Shown: positions 14,250-28,862, counted from the stretch's first letter. The stretch: DNA of 64,000 nucleotides from Eledone cirrhosa (GCA_964016885.1 OZ024741.1:416207081-416271080); one strand, 5' to 3'. Numbers and translations: made by a program. Notes: generated by a model not told the origin, from the letters alone.

Positions 14250-16870
14250 CCTGGACTATTACTTACAGTTGTCTTAACCCTTTAGTTACCAACCTGGTCA
14301 ACACTGACCAAGTCTATTACCTACAGTTGTCTTAACCATTTAGTTTCCAACCTGGTCAACACTGACCAGGACTATTACCTACAGTTGTGTTAACCCTTTA
14401 GTTTCCACCCTGGTCAACACTGACCAGGACTATTACCTACAGTTGTCTTAACCCTTTAGTTTCCAACCTGGTCAACACTGACCAAGACTATTACCTACAG
14501 TTGTCTTAACCCTTTAGTTACCAACCTGGTCAACACTGACCAGGACTATTACCTACAGTTGTCTTAACCCTTTAGTTTCCAACCTGGTCAACACTGACCA
14601 AGACTATTACCTACAGTTTTCTCAACCCTTTAGTTACCAACCTGGTCAACACTGACCAAGACTATTACCTACAGTTGTCTTAACCCTTTAGTTACCAACC
14701 TGGTCAACACTGACCAGGACTATTACCTACAGTTGTATTAACCCTTTAGTTACCAACCTGGTCAACACTGTCCAAGACTATTACCTACAGTTGTCTTAAC
14801 CCTTTAGTTTCCAACCTGGTCAACACTGACCAGCACTAGTACCTACAGTTGTCTTAACCCTTTAGTTACCAACCTGGTCAACACTGACCAAGACTATTAC
14901 CTACAGTTGTCTTAACCCCTTAGTTACCAACCTGGTCAACACAGACCAGGACTATTACCTACCGTTGTCTTAACCCTTTAGTTACCAACCTGGTCAACAC
15001 TGACCAGGACTATTACCTACAGTTGTCTTAACCCTTTAGTTTCCAACCTGGTCAACACTGACCAGGACCATTACCTACAGTTGTCTTAACCCTTTAGTTT
15101 CCAACCTGGTCAACACTGCCCAAGACTATTACCTACAGTTGTCTTAACCCTTTAGTTACCAACCTGGTCAACACTGACCAGGACTATTACCTACAGTTGT
15201 CTTAACCCTTTAGTTTCCAACCTGGTCAACACTGACCAGGACTATTACCTACAGCTGTGTTAACCCTTTAGTTACCAACCTGGTCAACACTTACCAGGAC
15301 TATTACCTACAGCTGTCTTAACCCTTTAGTTACCAACCTGGTCAACACTGACCAGGACTATTACCTACAGTTGTCTTAAACCCTTTAGTTTCCAGCCTGG
15401 TCAACACTGACAAGGACTATTACCTACAGTTGTTTTAACCCTTTAGTTACCAACCTGGTCAACACTAACCAGGACTCTTACCTACAGTTGTCTTAACCCT
15501 TTAGTTACCAACCTGGTCAACACTGACCAGGACTATTACCTACAGTTGTCTTAAACCCTTTAGTTTCCAGCCTGGTCAACACTGACCAGGACTATTACCT
15601 ACAGTTGTTTTAACCCTTTAGTTACCAACCTGGTCAACACTGACCATGACTATTACCTACAGTTGTCTTAACCCTTTAGTTACCAACCTGGTCAACACTG
15701 ACCAGGACTATTACCTACAGTTTTCTCAACCCTTTAGTTACCAACCTGGTCAACACTGACCAAGACTTACCTACAGTTGTCTTAACCCTTTAGTTACCAA
15801 CCTGGTCAACACTGACCAGGACTATTACCTACAGTTGTCTTAACCATTTAGTTACCAACCTGCTCAACACTGACCAAGACTATTACCTACAGTTGTCTTA
15901 ACCCTTTAGTTTCCAACCTGGTCAACACTGACCAGGACTATTACCTACAGTTGTGTTAACCCTTTAGTTTCCACCCTGGTCAACACTGACCAGGACTATT
16001 ACCTACAGTTGTGTTAACCCTTTAGTTACCAACCTGGTCAACAATGACCAGGACTATTACCTACAGTTGTCTTAACCCTTTAGTTTCCAACCTGGTCAAC
16101 ACTGACCAAGACTATTACCTACAGTTGTCTTAACACTTTAGTTACCAACCTGGTCAACACTGACCAGGACTATTACCTACAGTTGTCTTAACCCTTTAGT
16201 TACCAACCTGGTCAACACTGACCAGGACCATTACCTACAGTTGTCTTAACCCTTTAGTTTCCAACCTGGTCAACACTGACCAAGACTATTACCTACAGTT
16301 GTCTTAACCCTTTAGTTACCAACCTGGTCAACACTGACCAAGACTATTACCTACAGTTGTCTTAACCCTTTAGTTACCAACCTGGTCAACACTGACCAGG
16401 ACTATTACCTACAGTTGTCTTAACCCTTTAGTTTCCAACCTGGTCAACACTGACCAGGACTATTACCTACAGCTGTGTTAACCCTTTAGTTACCAACCTG
16501 GTCAACACAGACCAGGACTATTACCTACAGTTGTTTTAACCCTTTAGTTTCCAACCTGGTCAACACTGACCAGGACTATTACCTACAGTTGTCTTAACCC
16601 TTTAGTTACCAACCTGGTCAACACTGACCAGGACTATTACCTACAGTTGTTTTAACCCTTTAGTTACCAACCTGGTCAACACTGACCAGCACTATTACCT
16701 AGAGTTGTCTTAACCCTTTAGTTACCAACCTGGTCAACACTGACCAGGACTATTACCTACAGATGTGTTAACCCTTTAGTTACCAACCTGGTCAACACTT
16801 ACCAGGACTATTACCTACAGTTGTCTTAACCCTTTAGTTACCAACCTGGTCAACACTGACCAGGACTATT
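14250..16870. repeat. Macro-repeat copy 4 (partial, about 2.6 kb)
   Basis: This begins at the fourth CCTGGA marker. GCACTAGT lies at 14,833, TGCCCAAG at 15,118, CAATGACC at 16,042 and CAGATGTG at 16,762. The last three sit 8,404 bp from their partners in copy 2 (6,714, 7,638, 8,358), so this copy keeps the TGCCCAAG section that copy 3 lost. After about 16,870 the order breaks (TTTAATTTCC). From about 14,950 onward this same stretch is also the left partner of a duplication offset by 2,435 bp. Confidence 0.82.
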
Positions 16871-17384
16871 ACCTACAGTTGTCTTAACCCTTTAATTTCC
16901 AACCTGGTCAACACTGACCAAGACTATTACCTACAGTTGTTTTAACCCTTTAGTTACCAACCTGGTCAACACTGACCAGCACTATTACCTAGAGTTGTCT
17001 TAACCCTTTAGTTACCAACCTGGTCAACACTGACCAGGACTATTACCTATAGAGGTGTTAACCCTTTAGTTACCAACCTGGTCAACACTGACCAAGACTA
17101 TTACCTAGAGTTGTCTTAAACCCTTTAGTTTCCAGCCTGGTCAACACTGACCAGGACTATTACCTACAGTTGTATTAACCCTTTAGTTACCAACCTGGTC
17201 AATACTGACCAGGACTATTACCTACAGTTGTCTTAACCCTTTAGTTACCAACCTGGTCAACACAGACCAGGACTATTACCTACAGTTGTCTTAACCCTTT
17301 AGTTTCCAACCTGGTCAACACTGACCAGGACTTACCTACAGTTGTCTTAACCCTTTAGTTACCAACCTGGTCAACACTGACCAG
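16871..17384. repeat. Linker between the 2,435-bp-offset partners
   Basis: About 510 bp of satellite separates the two partners. It opens with TTTAATTTCC and holds GCAC...CTAGAG, a CATAGAGGTG monomer (GAGGTG at 17,052) and a 59-bp TAAACCC monomer. It matches about 20,050-20,340 at offset 3,131 (GAGGTG 17,052 to 20,183), so the linker was also copied downstream. No non-satellite sequence is present. Confidence 0.7.
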
Positions 17385-19305
17385 GACTATTACCTACCGT
17401 TGTCTTAACCCTTTAGTTACCAACCTGGTCAACACTGACCAGGACTATTACCTACAGTTGTCTTAACCCTTTAGTTTCCAACCTGGTCAACACTGACCAG
17501 GACCATTACCTACAGTTGTCTTAACCCTTTAGTTTCCAACCTGGTCAACACTGCCCAAGACTATTACCTACAGTTGTCTTAACCCTTTAGTTACCAACCT
17601 GGTCAACACTGAACAAGACTATTACCTACAGTTGTCTTAACCCTTTAGTTACCAACCTGGTCAACACTGACCAGGACTATTACCTACAGTTGTCTTAACC
17701 CTTTAGTTTCCAACCTGGTCAACACTGACCAGGACTATTACCTACAGCTGTGTTAACCCTTTAGTTACCAACCTGGTCAACACTTACCAGGACTATTACC
17801 TACAGTTGTCTTAACCCTTTAGTTACCAACCTGGTCAACACTGACCAGGACTATTACCTACAGTTGTCTTAAACCCTTTAGTTTCCAGCCTGGTCAACAC
17901 TGACAAGGACTATTACCTACAGTTGTTTTAACCCTTTAGTTACCAACCTGGTCAACACTAACCAGGACTATTACCTACAGTTGTCTTAACCCTTTAGTTA
18001 CCAACCTGGTCAACACTGACCAGGACTATTACCTACAGTTGTCTTAAACCCTTTAGTTTCCAGCCTGGTCAACACTGACCAGGACTATTACCTACAGTTG
18101 TTTTAACCCTTTAGTTACCAACCTGGTCAACACTGACCATGACTATTACCTACAGTTGTCTTAACCCTTTAGTTACCAACCTGGTCAACACTGACCAGGA
18201 CTATTACCTACAGTTTTCTCAACCCTTTAGTTTCCAACCTGGTCAACACTGACCAAGACTTACCTACAGTTGTCTTAACCCTTTAGTTACCAACCTGGTC
18301 AACACTGACCAGGACTATTACCTACAGTTGTCTTAACCATTTAGTTACCAACCTGCTCAACACTGACCAAGACTATTACCTACAGTTGTCTTAACCCTTT
18401 AGTTTCCAACATGGTCAACACTGACCAGGACTATTACCTACAGTTCTGTTAACCCTTTAGTTACCAACCTGGTCAACAATGACCAGGACTATTACCTACA
18501 GTTGTCTTAACCCTTTAGTTTCCAACCTGGTCAACACTGACCAAGACTATTACCTACAGTTGTCTTAACCCTTTAGTTACCAACCTGGTCAACACTGAAC
18601 AGGACTATTACCTACAGTTGTCTTAACCCTTTAGTTACCAACCTGGTCAACACTGACCAGGACCATTACCTACAGTTGTCTTAACCCTTTAGTTTCCAAC
18701 CTGGTCAACACTGACCAAGACTATTACTTACAGTTGTCTTAACCCTTTAGTTACCAACCTGGTCAACACTGACCAAGACTATTACCTACAGTTGTCTTAA
18801 CCCTTTAGTTACCAACCTGGTCAACACTGACCAGGACTATTACCTACAGTTGTCTTAACCCTTTAGTTACCAACCTGGTCAACACTGACCAGGACTATTA
18901 CCTACAGCTGTGTTAACCCTTTAGTTACCAACCTGGTCAACGCAGACCAGGACTATTACCTACAGTTGTTTTAACCCTTTAGTTTCCAACCTGGTCAACA
19001 CTGACCAGGACTATTACCTACAGTTGTCTTAACCCTTTAGTTACCAATCTGGTCAACACTGACCAGGACTATTACCTACAGTTGTTTTAACCCTTTAGTT
19101 ACCAACCTGGTCAACACTGACCAGCACTATTACCTAGAGTTGTCTTAACCCTTTAGTTACCAACCTGGTCAACACTGACCAGGACTATTACCTACAGATG
19201 TGTTAACCCTTTAGTTACCAACCTGGTCAACACTTACCAGGACTATTACCTACAGTTGTCTTAACCCTTTAGTTACCAACCTGGTCATCACTGACCAGGA
19301 CTATT
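17385..19305. repeat. Right partner of the 2,435-bp-offset duplication
   Basis: This stretch repeats 14,950-16,870. CCGTTG is at 14,962 and 17,397, TGCCCAAG at 15,118 and 17,553, and CAGATGTG at 16,762 and 19,197, all 2,435 apart. In the middle the offset is 2,493 (TGACAAGG 15,409 and 17,902; the odd CCTGCTCAAC at 15,861 and 18,354). One monomer was gained near 17,611 (TGAACAAG) and one lost near 18,441 (TTCTGTTAACC). CCTGCTCAAC is seen only in these two blocks, which shows the pair are recent sisters. Confidence 0.82.
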
Positions 19306-22300
19306 ACCTACAGTTGTCTTAAACCCTTTTGTTTCCAGCCTGGTCAACACTGACCAGGACTATTACCTACAGTTGTTTTAACCCTTTAGTTACCAACCTG
19401 GTCAACACTAACCAGGACTATTACCTACAGTTGTCTTAAACCCTTTAGTTTCCAGTCTGGTCAACACTGACCAGGACTATTACCTACAGTTGTTTTAACC
19501 CTTTAGTTACCAACCTGGTCAACACTGACCATGACTATTACCTACAGTTGCCTTAACCCTTTAGTTACCAACCTGGTCAACACTGACCAGGACTATTACC
19601 TACAGTTTTCTCAACCCTTTAGTTACCAACCTGGTCAACACTGACCAAGACTTACCTACAGTTGTCTTAACCCTTTAGTTACCAACCTGGTCAACACTGA
19701 CCAGGACTATTACCTACAGTTGTCTTAACCATTTAGTTACCAACCTGGTCAACACTGACCAAGACTATTACCTACAGTTGTCTTAACCCTTTAGTTTCCA
19801 GCCTGGTCAACACTGACCAGGACTATTACCTACAGTTGTGTTAACCCTTTAGTTTCCACCCTGGTCAACACTGACCAGGACTATTACCTACAGTTGTGTT
19901 AACCCTTTAGTTACCAACCTGGTCAACACTGACCAGGACTATTACCTACAGTTGTCTTAACCCTTTAGTTTCCAACCTGGTCAACACTGACCAAGACTAT
20001 TACCTACAGTTGTCTTAACCCTTTAGTTACCAACCTGGTCAACACTGACCAGGACTATTACCTACAGTTGTTTTAACCCTTTAGTTACCAACCTGGTCAA
20101 CACTGACCAGCACTATTACCTAGAGTTGTCTTAACCCTTTAGTTACCAACCTGGTCAACACTGACCAGGACTATTACCTACAGAGGTGTTAACCCTTTAG
20201 TTACCAACCTGGTCAACACTGACCAAGACTATTACCTAGAGTTGTCTTAAACCCTTTAGTTTCCAGCCTGGTCAACACTGACCAGGACTATTACCTACAG
20301 TTGTATTAACCCTTTAGTTACCAACCTGGTCAACACTGACCAGGACTATTACCTACAGCTGTGTTAACCCTTTAGTTACCAACCTGGTCAACACTGATCA
20401 GGACTATTACCTACAGTTGTCTTAACCCTTTAGTTACCAACCTGGTCAACACAGACCAGGACTATTACCTACAGTTGTCTTAACCCTTTAGTTTCCAACC
20501 TGGTCAACACTGACCATGACTATTACCTACAGTTGTCTTAACCCTTTAGTTAACAACCTGGTCAACACTGACCAGGACTTACCTACAGTTGTCTTAACCC
20601 TTTAGTTACCAACCTGGTCAACACTGACCAGGACTTTAACCTACAGTTGTCTTAACCCTTTAGTTACCAACCTGGTAAACACTGACCAGGACTTACCTAC
20701 AGTTGTCTTAACCCTTTAGTTACCAACCTGGTCAACACTGACCAGGACTTACCTACAGTTGTCTTAACCCTTTAGTTACCAACCTGGTCAATACTGACCA
20801 GGACTATTACCTACAGTTGTCTTAAACCCTTTAGTTTCCAGCCTGGTCAACACTGACCAGGACTATTACCTACAGTTGTTTTAACCCTTTAGTTACCAAC
20901 CTGGTCAACACTGACCAGGACTATTACCTACAGTTGTCTTAAACCCTTTAGTTTCCAGCCTGGTCAACACTGACCAGGACTATTACCTACAGTTGTTTTT
21001 ACCCTTTAGTTACCAACCTGGTCAACACTGACCAGGACTATTACCTACAATTGTCTTAAACCCTTTAGTTTCCAGCCTGGTCAACACTGACCAGGACTAT
21101 TACCTACAGTTGTTTTAACCCTTTAGTTACCAACCTGGTCAACACTGACCATGACTATTACCTACAGTTGTCTTAACCCTTTAGTTACCAACCTGGTCAA
21201 CACTGACCAGGACTATTACCTACAGTTTTCTCAACCCTTTAGTTACCAACCTGGTCAACACTGACCAAGACTTACCTACAGTTGTCTTAACCCTTTAGTT
21301 ACCAACCTGGTCAACACTGACCTGGACTATTACTTACAGTTGTCTTAACCCTTTAGTTACCAACCTGGTCAACACTGACCAAGACTATTACCTACAGTTG
21401 TCTTAACCATTTAGTTTCCAACCTGGTCAACACTGACCAGGACTATTACCTACAGTTGTGTTAACCCTTTAGTTTCCACCCTGGTCAACACTGACCAGGA
21501 CTATTACCTACAGTTGTCTTAACCCTTTAGTTTCCAACCTGGTCAACACTGACCAAGACTATTACCTACAGTTGTCTTAACCCTTTAGTTACCAACCTGG
21601 TCAACACTGACCAGGACTATTACCTACAGTTGTCTTAACCCTTTAGTTTCCAACCTGGTCAACACTGATCAAGACTATTACCTACAGTTTTCTCAACCCT
21701 TTAGTTACCAACCTGGTCAACACTGACCAAGACTATTACCTACAGTTGTATTAACCCTTTAGTTACCAACCTGGTCAACACTGACCAGGACTATTACCTA
21801 CAGTTGTATTAACCCTTTAGTTACCAACCTGGTCAACACTGACCAAGACTATTACCTACAGTTGTCTTAACCCTTTAGTTTCCAACCTGGTCAACACTGA
21901 CCAGCACTAGTACCTACAGTTGTCTTAACCCTTTAGTTACCAACCTGGTCAACACTGACCAAGACTATTATCTACAGTTGTCTTAACCCCTTAGTTACCA
22001 ACCTGGTCAACACTGACCAGGACTATTACCTACCGTTGTCTTAACCCTTTAGTTACCAACCTGGTCAACACTGACCAGGACTATTACCTACAGTTGTCTT
22101 AACCCTTTAGTTTCCAACCTGGTCAACACTGACCAAGACTATTACCTACAGTTGTCTTAACCCTTTAGTTACCAACCTGGTCAACACTGACCAAGACTAT
22201 TACCTACAGTTGTCTTAACCGTTTAGTTTCCAACCTGGTCAACACTGACCAGGACTACTACCTACAGTTGTCTTAACCCTTTAGTTTCTAACCTGGTCAA

Positions 22301-23125
22301 CACTGAGCAGGACTATTACCTACAGCTGTGTTAACCCTTTAGTTACCAACCTGGTCAACACAAACCAGGACTATTACCTACAGTTGTCTTAATCCTTTAG
22401 TTTCCAACCTGGTCAACACTGACCAGGACTATTACCTACAGTTGTCTTAACCCTTTAGTTACCAACCTAGTCAACACTAACCAGGACTATTAACTACAGT
22501 TGTCTTAACCCTTTAGTTACCAACCTGGTCAACACTGACCAAGACTATTACCTACAGTTGTCTTAACCCTTTAGTTACCAACCTGGTCAACACTGACCAG
22601 GACTATTACCTACAGTTGTCTTAACCCTTTAGTTTCCAACCTGGTCAACACTGACCAGGACTATTACCTACAGCTGTGTTAACCCTTTAGTTACCAACCT
22701 GGTCAACACTGACCAGGACTATTACCTACAGTTGTCTTAACCCTTTAGTTACCAACCTGGTCAACACTGACCAGGACTATTACCTACTGTTGTTTTAACC
22801 CTTTAGTTACCAACCTGGTCAACACTGACCAGCACTATTACCTAGAGTTGTCTTAACCCTTTAGTTACCAACCTGGTCAACACTGACCATGACTATTACC
22901 TACAGCTGTGTTAACCCTTTAGTTACCAACCTGGTTAACACTGACCAGGACTATTACCTACAGTTGTCTTAACCCTTTAGTTACCAACCTGGTCAACACA
23001 GACCAGGACTATTACCTACAGTTGTCTTAACCCTTTAGTTTCCAACCTGGTCAACACTGACCATGACTATTACCTACAGTTGTCTTAACCCTTTAGTTAC
23101 CAACCTGGTCAACACTGACCAGGAC
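19306..23125. repeat. Mosaic segment of Domain I
   Basis: This stretch is satellite throughout, assembled from pieces that match several places. About 20,050-20,340 matches 16,920-17,210 (offset 3,131). CCTGGA at 21,321 and GCACTAGT at 21,904 match 14,250 and 14,833 (offset 7,071). About 21,300-22,900 also resembles 23,380-24,900 at offsets drifting from 2,080 to 1,906 and 1,966 (CCTGGA 23,401; GCACTAGT 23,810; ACACAAACC 22,360 and 24,326). It looks like a patchwork of older exchanges at the join between the 4.4-kb and the 9-kb repeat systems. Confidence 0.7.
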
Positions 23126-26100
23126 TTACCTACAGTTGTCTTAACCCTTTAGTTACCAACCTGGTCAACACTGACCAGGACTTTAACCTACAGTTGTCTT
23201 AACCCTTTAGTTACCAACCTGGTCAACACTGACCAGGACTTACCTACAGTTGTCTTAACCCTTTAGTTACCAACCTGGTCAACACTGACCAGGACTTACC
23301 TACAGTTGTCTCAACCCTTTAGTTACCAACCTGGTCAACACTGACCAAGACTTACCTACAGTTGTCTTAACCCTTTAGTTACCAACCTGGTCAACACTGA
23401 CCTGGACTATTACTTACAGTTGTCTTAACCCTTTAGTTACCAACCTGGTCAACACTGACCAAGACTATTACCTACAGTTGTCTTAACCATTTAGTTTCCA
23501 ACCTGGTCAACACTGACCAGGACTATTACCTACAGTTGTGTTAACCCTTTAGTTTCCACCCTGGTCAACACTGATCAAGACTATTACCTACAGTTTTCTC
23601 AACCCTTTAGTTACCAACCTGGTCAACACTGACCAAGACTATTACCTACAGTTGTCTTAACCCTTTAGTTACCAACCTGGTCAACACTGACCAGGACTAT
23701 TACCTACAGTTGTATTAACCCTTTAGTTACCAACCTGGTCAACACTGACCAAGACTATTACCTACAGTTGTCTTAACCCTTTAGTTTCCAACCTGGTCAA
23801 CACTGACCAGCACTAGTACCTACAGTTGTCTTAACCCTTTAGTTACCAACCTGGTCAACACTGACCAAGACTATTATCTACAGTTGTCTTAACCCCTTAT
23901 TTACCAACCTGGTCAACACTGACCAGGACTATTACCTACCGTTGTCTTAACCCTTTAGTTACCAACCTGGTCAACACTGACCAGGACTATTACCTACAGT
24001 TGTCTTAACCCTTTAGTTTCCAACCTGGTCAACACTGACCAAGACTATTACCTACAGTTGTCTTAACCCTTTAGTTACCAACCTGGTCAACACTGACCAA
24101 GACTATTACCTACAGTTGTCTTAAACCCTTTAGTTTCCAGCCTGGTCAACACTGACCAAGACTATTACCTACAGTTGTCTTAAACCCTTTAGTTTCCAAC
24201 CTGGTCAACACTGACCAGGACTACTACCTACAGTTGTCTTAACCCTTTAGTTTCTAACCTGGTCAACACTGACCAGGACTATTACCTACAGCTGTGTTAA
24301 CCCTTTAGTTACCAACCTGGTCAACACAAACCAGGACTATTACCTACAGTTGTCTTAATCCTTTAGTTTCCAACCTGGTCAACACTGACCAGGACTATTA
24401 CCTACAGTTGTCTTAACCCTTTAGTTACCAACCTAGTCAACACTAACCAGGACTATTAACTACAGTTGTCTTAACCCTTTAGTTACCAACCTGGTCAACA
24501 CTGACCAAGACTATTACCTACAGTTGTCTTAACCCTTTAGTTACCAACCTGGTCAACACTGACCGGGACTATTACCTACAGTTCTCTTAACCCTTTAGTT
24601 TCCAACCTGGTCAACACTGACCAGGACTATTACCTACAGCTGTGTTAACCCTTTAGTTACCAACCTGGTCAACACAGACCAGGACTATTACCTACAGTTG
24701 TCTTAACCCTTTAGTTTCCAACCTGGTCAACACTGACCAGGACTATTACCTACAGTTGTCTTAACCCTTTAGTTACCAACCTGGTCAACACTGACCAGGA
24801 CTATTACCTACAGTTGTTTTAACCCTTTAGTTACCAACCTGGTCAACACTGACCAGCACTATTACCTAGAGTTGTCTTAACCCTTTAGTTACCAACCTGG
24901 TCAACACTGACCATGACTATTACCTACAGCTGTGTTAACCCCTTAGTTACCAACCTGGTTAACACTGACCAGGACTATTACCTACAGTTGTCTTAACCCT
25001 TTAGTTACCAACCTGGTCAACACAGACCAGGACTATTACCTACAGTTGTCTTAACCCTTTAGTTTCCAACCTGGTCAACACTGACCATGACTATTACCTA
25101 CAGTTGTCTTAACCCTTTAGTTACCAACCTGGTCAACACTGACCAGGACTTACCTACAGTTGTCTTAACCCTTTAGTTACCAACCTGGTCAACACTGACC
25201 AGGACTTTAACCTACAGTTGTCTTAACCCTTTAGTTACCAACCTGGTCAACACTGACCAGGACTATTACCTACAGTTGTCATATACCCTTTAGTTTCCAG
25301 CCTGGTCAACACTGACCAGGACTATTACCTACAGTTGTCTTAAACCCTTTAGTTTCCAGCCTGGTCAACACTGACCAGGACTATTACCTACAGTTGTTTT
25401 AACCCTTTAGTTACCAACCTGGTCAACACTGACCAGGACAATTACCTACAGTTGTCTTAAACCCTTTAGTTTCCAGCCTGGTCAAAACTGACCAGGACTA
25501 TTACCTACAGTTGTTTTAACCCTTTAGTTACCAACCTGGTCAACACTGACCATGACTATTACCTACAGTTGTCTTAACCCTTTAGTTACCAACCTGGTCA
25601 ACACTGACCAGGACTATTACCTACAGTTTTCTCAACCCTTTAGTTACCAACCTGGTCAACACTGACCAAGACTTACCTACAGTTGTCTTAACCCTTTAGT
25701 TACCAACCTGGTCAACACTGACCTGGACTATTACTTACAGTTGTCTTAACCCTTTAGTTACCAACCTGGTCAACACTGACCAGCACTAGTACCTACAGTT
25801 GTATTAACCCTTTAGTTACCAACCTGGTCAACACTGACCAGGACTATTACCTACAGTTGTCTTAACCCTTTAGTTTCCAACCTGGTCAACACTGACCAGC
25901 ACTAGTACCTACAGTTGTCTTAACCCTTTAGTTACCAACCTGGTCAACACTGACCAAGACTATTATCTACAGTTGTCTTAACCCCTTAGTTACCAACCTG
26001 GTCAACACTGACCAGGACTATTACCTACCGTTGTCTTAACCCTTTAGTTACCAACCTGGTCAACACTGACCAGTACTATTACCTATAGTTGTCTTAACCC

Positions 26101-26835
26101 TTTAGTTTCCAACCTGGTCAACACTGACCAAGACTATTACCTACAGTTGTCTTAACCCTTTAGTTACCAACCTGGTCAACACTGACCAAGACTATTACCT
26201 ACAGTTGTCTTAACCGTTTAGTTTCCAACCTGGTCAACACTGACCAGGACTACTACCTACAGTTGTCTTAACCCTTTAGTTTCTAACCTGGTCAACACTG
26301 ACCAGGACTATTACCTACAGCTGTGTTAACCCTTTAGTTACCAACCTGGTCAACACAAACCAGGACTATTACCTACAGTTGACTTAATCCTTTAGTTTCC
26401 AACCTGGTCAACACTGACCAGGACTATTACCTACAGTTGTCTTAACCCTTTAGTTACCAACCTGGTCAACACTGACCAGGACTATTACCTACAGTTGTTT
26501 TAACCCTTTAGTTACCAACCTGGTCAACACTGACCAGGACTATTAACTACAGTTGTCTTAACCCTTTAGTTACCAACCTGGTCAACACTGACCAAGACTA
26601 TTACCTACAGTTGTCTTAACCCTTTAGTTACCAACCTGGTCAACACTGACCAGGACTATTACCTACAGTTGTCTTAACCCTTTAGTTTCCAACCTGGTCA
26701 ACACTGACCAGGACTATTACCTACAGCTGTGTTAACCCTTTAGTTACCAACCTGGTCAACACAGACCAGGACTATTACCTACAGTTGTCTTAACCCTTTA
26801 GTTTCCAACCTGGTCAACACTGACCAGGACTATTA

Positions 26836-28229
26836 CCTACAGTTGTCTTAACCCTTTAGTTACCAACCTGGTCAACACTGACCAGGACTATTACCTACAG
26901 TTGTTTTAACCCTTTAGTTACCAACCTGGTCAAAACTGACCAGCACTATTACCTAGAGTTGTCTTAACCCTTTAGTTACCAACCTGGTCAACACTGACCA
27001 GGACTATTACCTACAGATGTGTTAACCCTTTAGTTACCAACCTGGTCAACACTGACCAGGACTATTACCTACAGTTGTGTTAACCCTTTAGATTCCACCC
27101 TGGTCAACACTGACCAGGACTATAACCTACAGTTGTCTTAACCCTTTAGTTTCCAACCTGGTCAACACTGACCAGGACTATTACCTACAGCTGTGTTAAC
27201 CCTTTAGTTACCAACCTGGTCAACACTAACCAGGACTATTACCTACAGTTGTCTTAAACCATTTAGTTTCCAGCCTGGTCAACACTGACCAGGAATATTA
27301 CCTACAGTTGTATTAACCCTTTAGTTACCAACCTGGTCAACACTGACCAGGACTATTACCTACAGCTGTGTTAACCCTTTAGTTACCAACCTGGTCAACA
27401 CTGACCATGACTATTACCTACAGCTGTGTTAACCCTTTAGTTACCAACCTGGTTAACACTGACCAGGACTATTACCTACAGTTGTCTTAACCCTTTAGTT
27501 ACCAACCTGGTCAACACAGACCAGGACTATTACCTACAGTTGTCTTAACCCTTTAGTTACCAACCTGGTCAACACTGACCAGGACTATTACCTACAGTTG
27601 TTTTAACCCTTTAGTTACCAACCTGGTCAAAACTGACCAGCACTATTACCTAGAGTTGTCTTAACCCTTTAGTTACCAACCTGGTCAACACTGACCAGGA
27701 CTATTACCTACAGATGTGTTAACCCTTTAGTTACCAACCTGGTCAACACTGACCAGGACTATTACCTACAGTTGTGTTAACCCTTTAGATTCCACCCTGG
27801 TCAACACTGACCAGGACTATAACCTACAGTTGTCTTAACCCTTTAGTTTCCAACCTGGTCAACACTGACCAGGACTATTACCTACAGCTGTGTTAACCCT
27901 TTAGTTACCAACCTGGTCAACACTAACCAGGACTATTACCTACAGTTGTCTTAAACCATTTAGTTTCCAGCCTGGTCAACACTGACCAGGAATATTACCT
28001 ACAGTTGTATTAACCCTTTAGTTACCAACCTGGTCAACACTGACCAGGACTATTACCTACAGCTGTGTTAACCCTTTAGTTACCAACCTGGTCAACACTG
28101 ACCATGACTATTACCTACAGCTGTGTTAACCCTTTAGTTACCAACCTGGTTAACACTGACCAGGACTATTACCTACAGTTGTCTTAACCCTTTAGTTACC
28201 AACCTGGTCAACACAGACCAGGACTATTA
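26836..28229. repeat. 697-bp, 12-monomer higher-order repeat, first tandem pair
   Basis: Two 697-bp units lie in tandem (CAGATGTG at 27,016 and 27,713; CAAAACTGACCAGC near 26,932 and 27,629). Each holds twelve monomers, one of them 59 bp (TAAACCATTTAG). From CAGATGTG the order is ATGTG, TTGTG with TTTAGATTCC, ACTATAACC-TTGTC, CTGTG, TTGTC with TAAACCA, GGAATATT-TTGTA, CTGTG, CATG-CTGTG with GGTTAAC, TTGTC, CACAGACC-TTGTC, TTGTT, and GCAC-CTAGAG-TTGTC. Outer edges are approximate. Further pairs are at 28,871/29,568 and 40,107/40,804. Confidence 0.83.
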
Positions 28230-28862
28230 CCTACAGTTGTCTTAACCCTTTAGTTACCAACCTGGTCAACACTGACCAGGACTTACCTACAGTTGTCTTA
28301 ACCCTTTAGTTACCAACCTGGTCAACACTGACCAGGACTTTAACCTACAGTTGTCTTAACCCTTTAGTTACCAACCTGGTCAACACTGACCAGGACTTAC
28401 CTACAGTTGTCTTAACCCTTTAGTTACCAACCTGGTCAACACTGACCAGGACTTACCTACAGTTGTCTTAACCCTTTAGTTACCAACCTGGTCAACACTG
28501 ACCAGGACTATTACCTACAGTTGTCTTAAACCCTTTAGTTTGCAGCCTGGTCAACACTGACCAGGACTATTACCTACAGTTGTCTTAAACCCTTTTGTTT
28601 CCAGCCTGGTCAACACTGACCAGGACTATTACCTACAGTTGTTTTAACCCTTTAGTTACCAACCTGGTCAACACTGACCAGGACTATTACCTACAGTTGT
28701 CTTAAACTCTTTAGTTTCCAGCCTGGTCAACACTGACCAGGACTATTACCTACAGTTGTCTTAACCCTTTAGTTACCAACCTGGTCAACACTGACCATGA
28801 CTATTACCTACAGTTGTCTTAACCCTTTAGTTACCAACCTGGTCAACACTGACCAGGACTAT
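27008..28862. repeat. 1,855-bp tandem duplication, left copy
   Basis: This block repeats next door at offset 1,855. CAGATGTG at 27,016 and 27,713 pairs with 28,871 and 29,568, and CCCTTTTGTTTCC at 28,591 pairs with 30,446. The join is visible at 28,862/28,863, where the left copy passes into CAGATGTG while macro-unit 3 continues as GGACTATCACC at 41,954. It is found only in macro-unit 1, so it arose after units 1 and 3 separated or was lost from unit 3. Confidence 0.82.

Noticed and set aside
25281..25300. ATATACCC at 25,281 and 38,314 as an insertion or regulatory TATA site
   Set aside because: It is a three-base variation of TTAAACCC inside an ordinary monomer, shared by duplication between macro-units 1 and 3.
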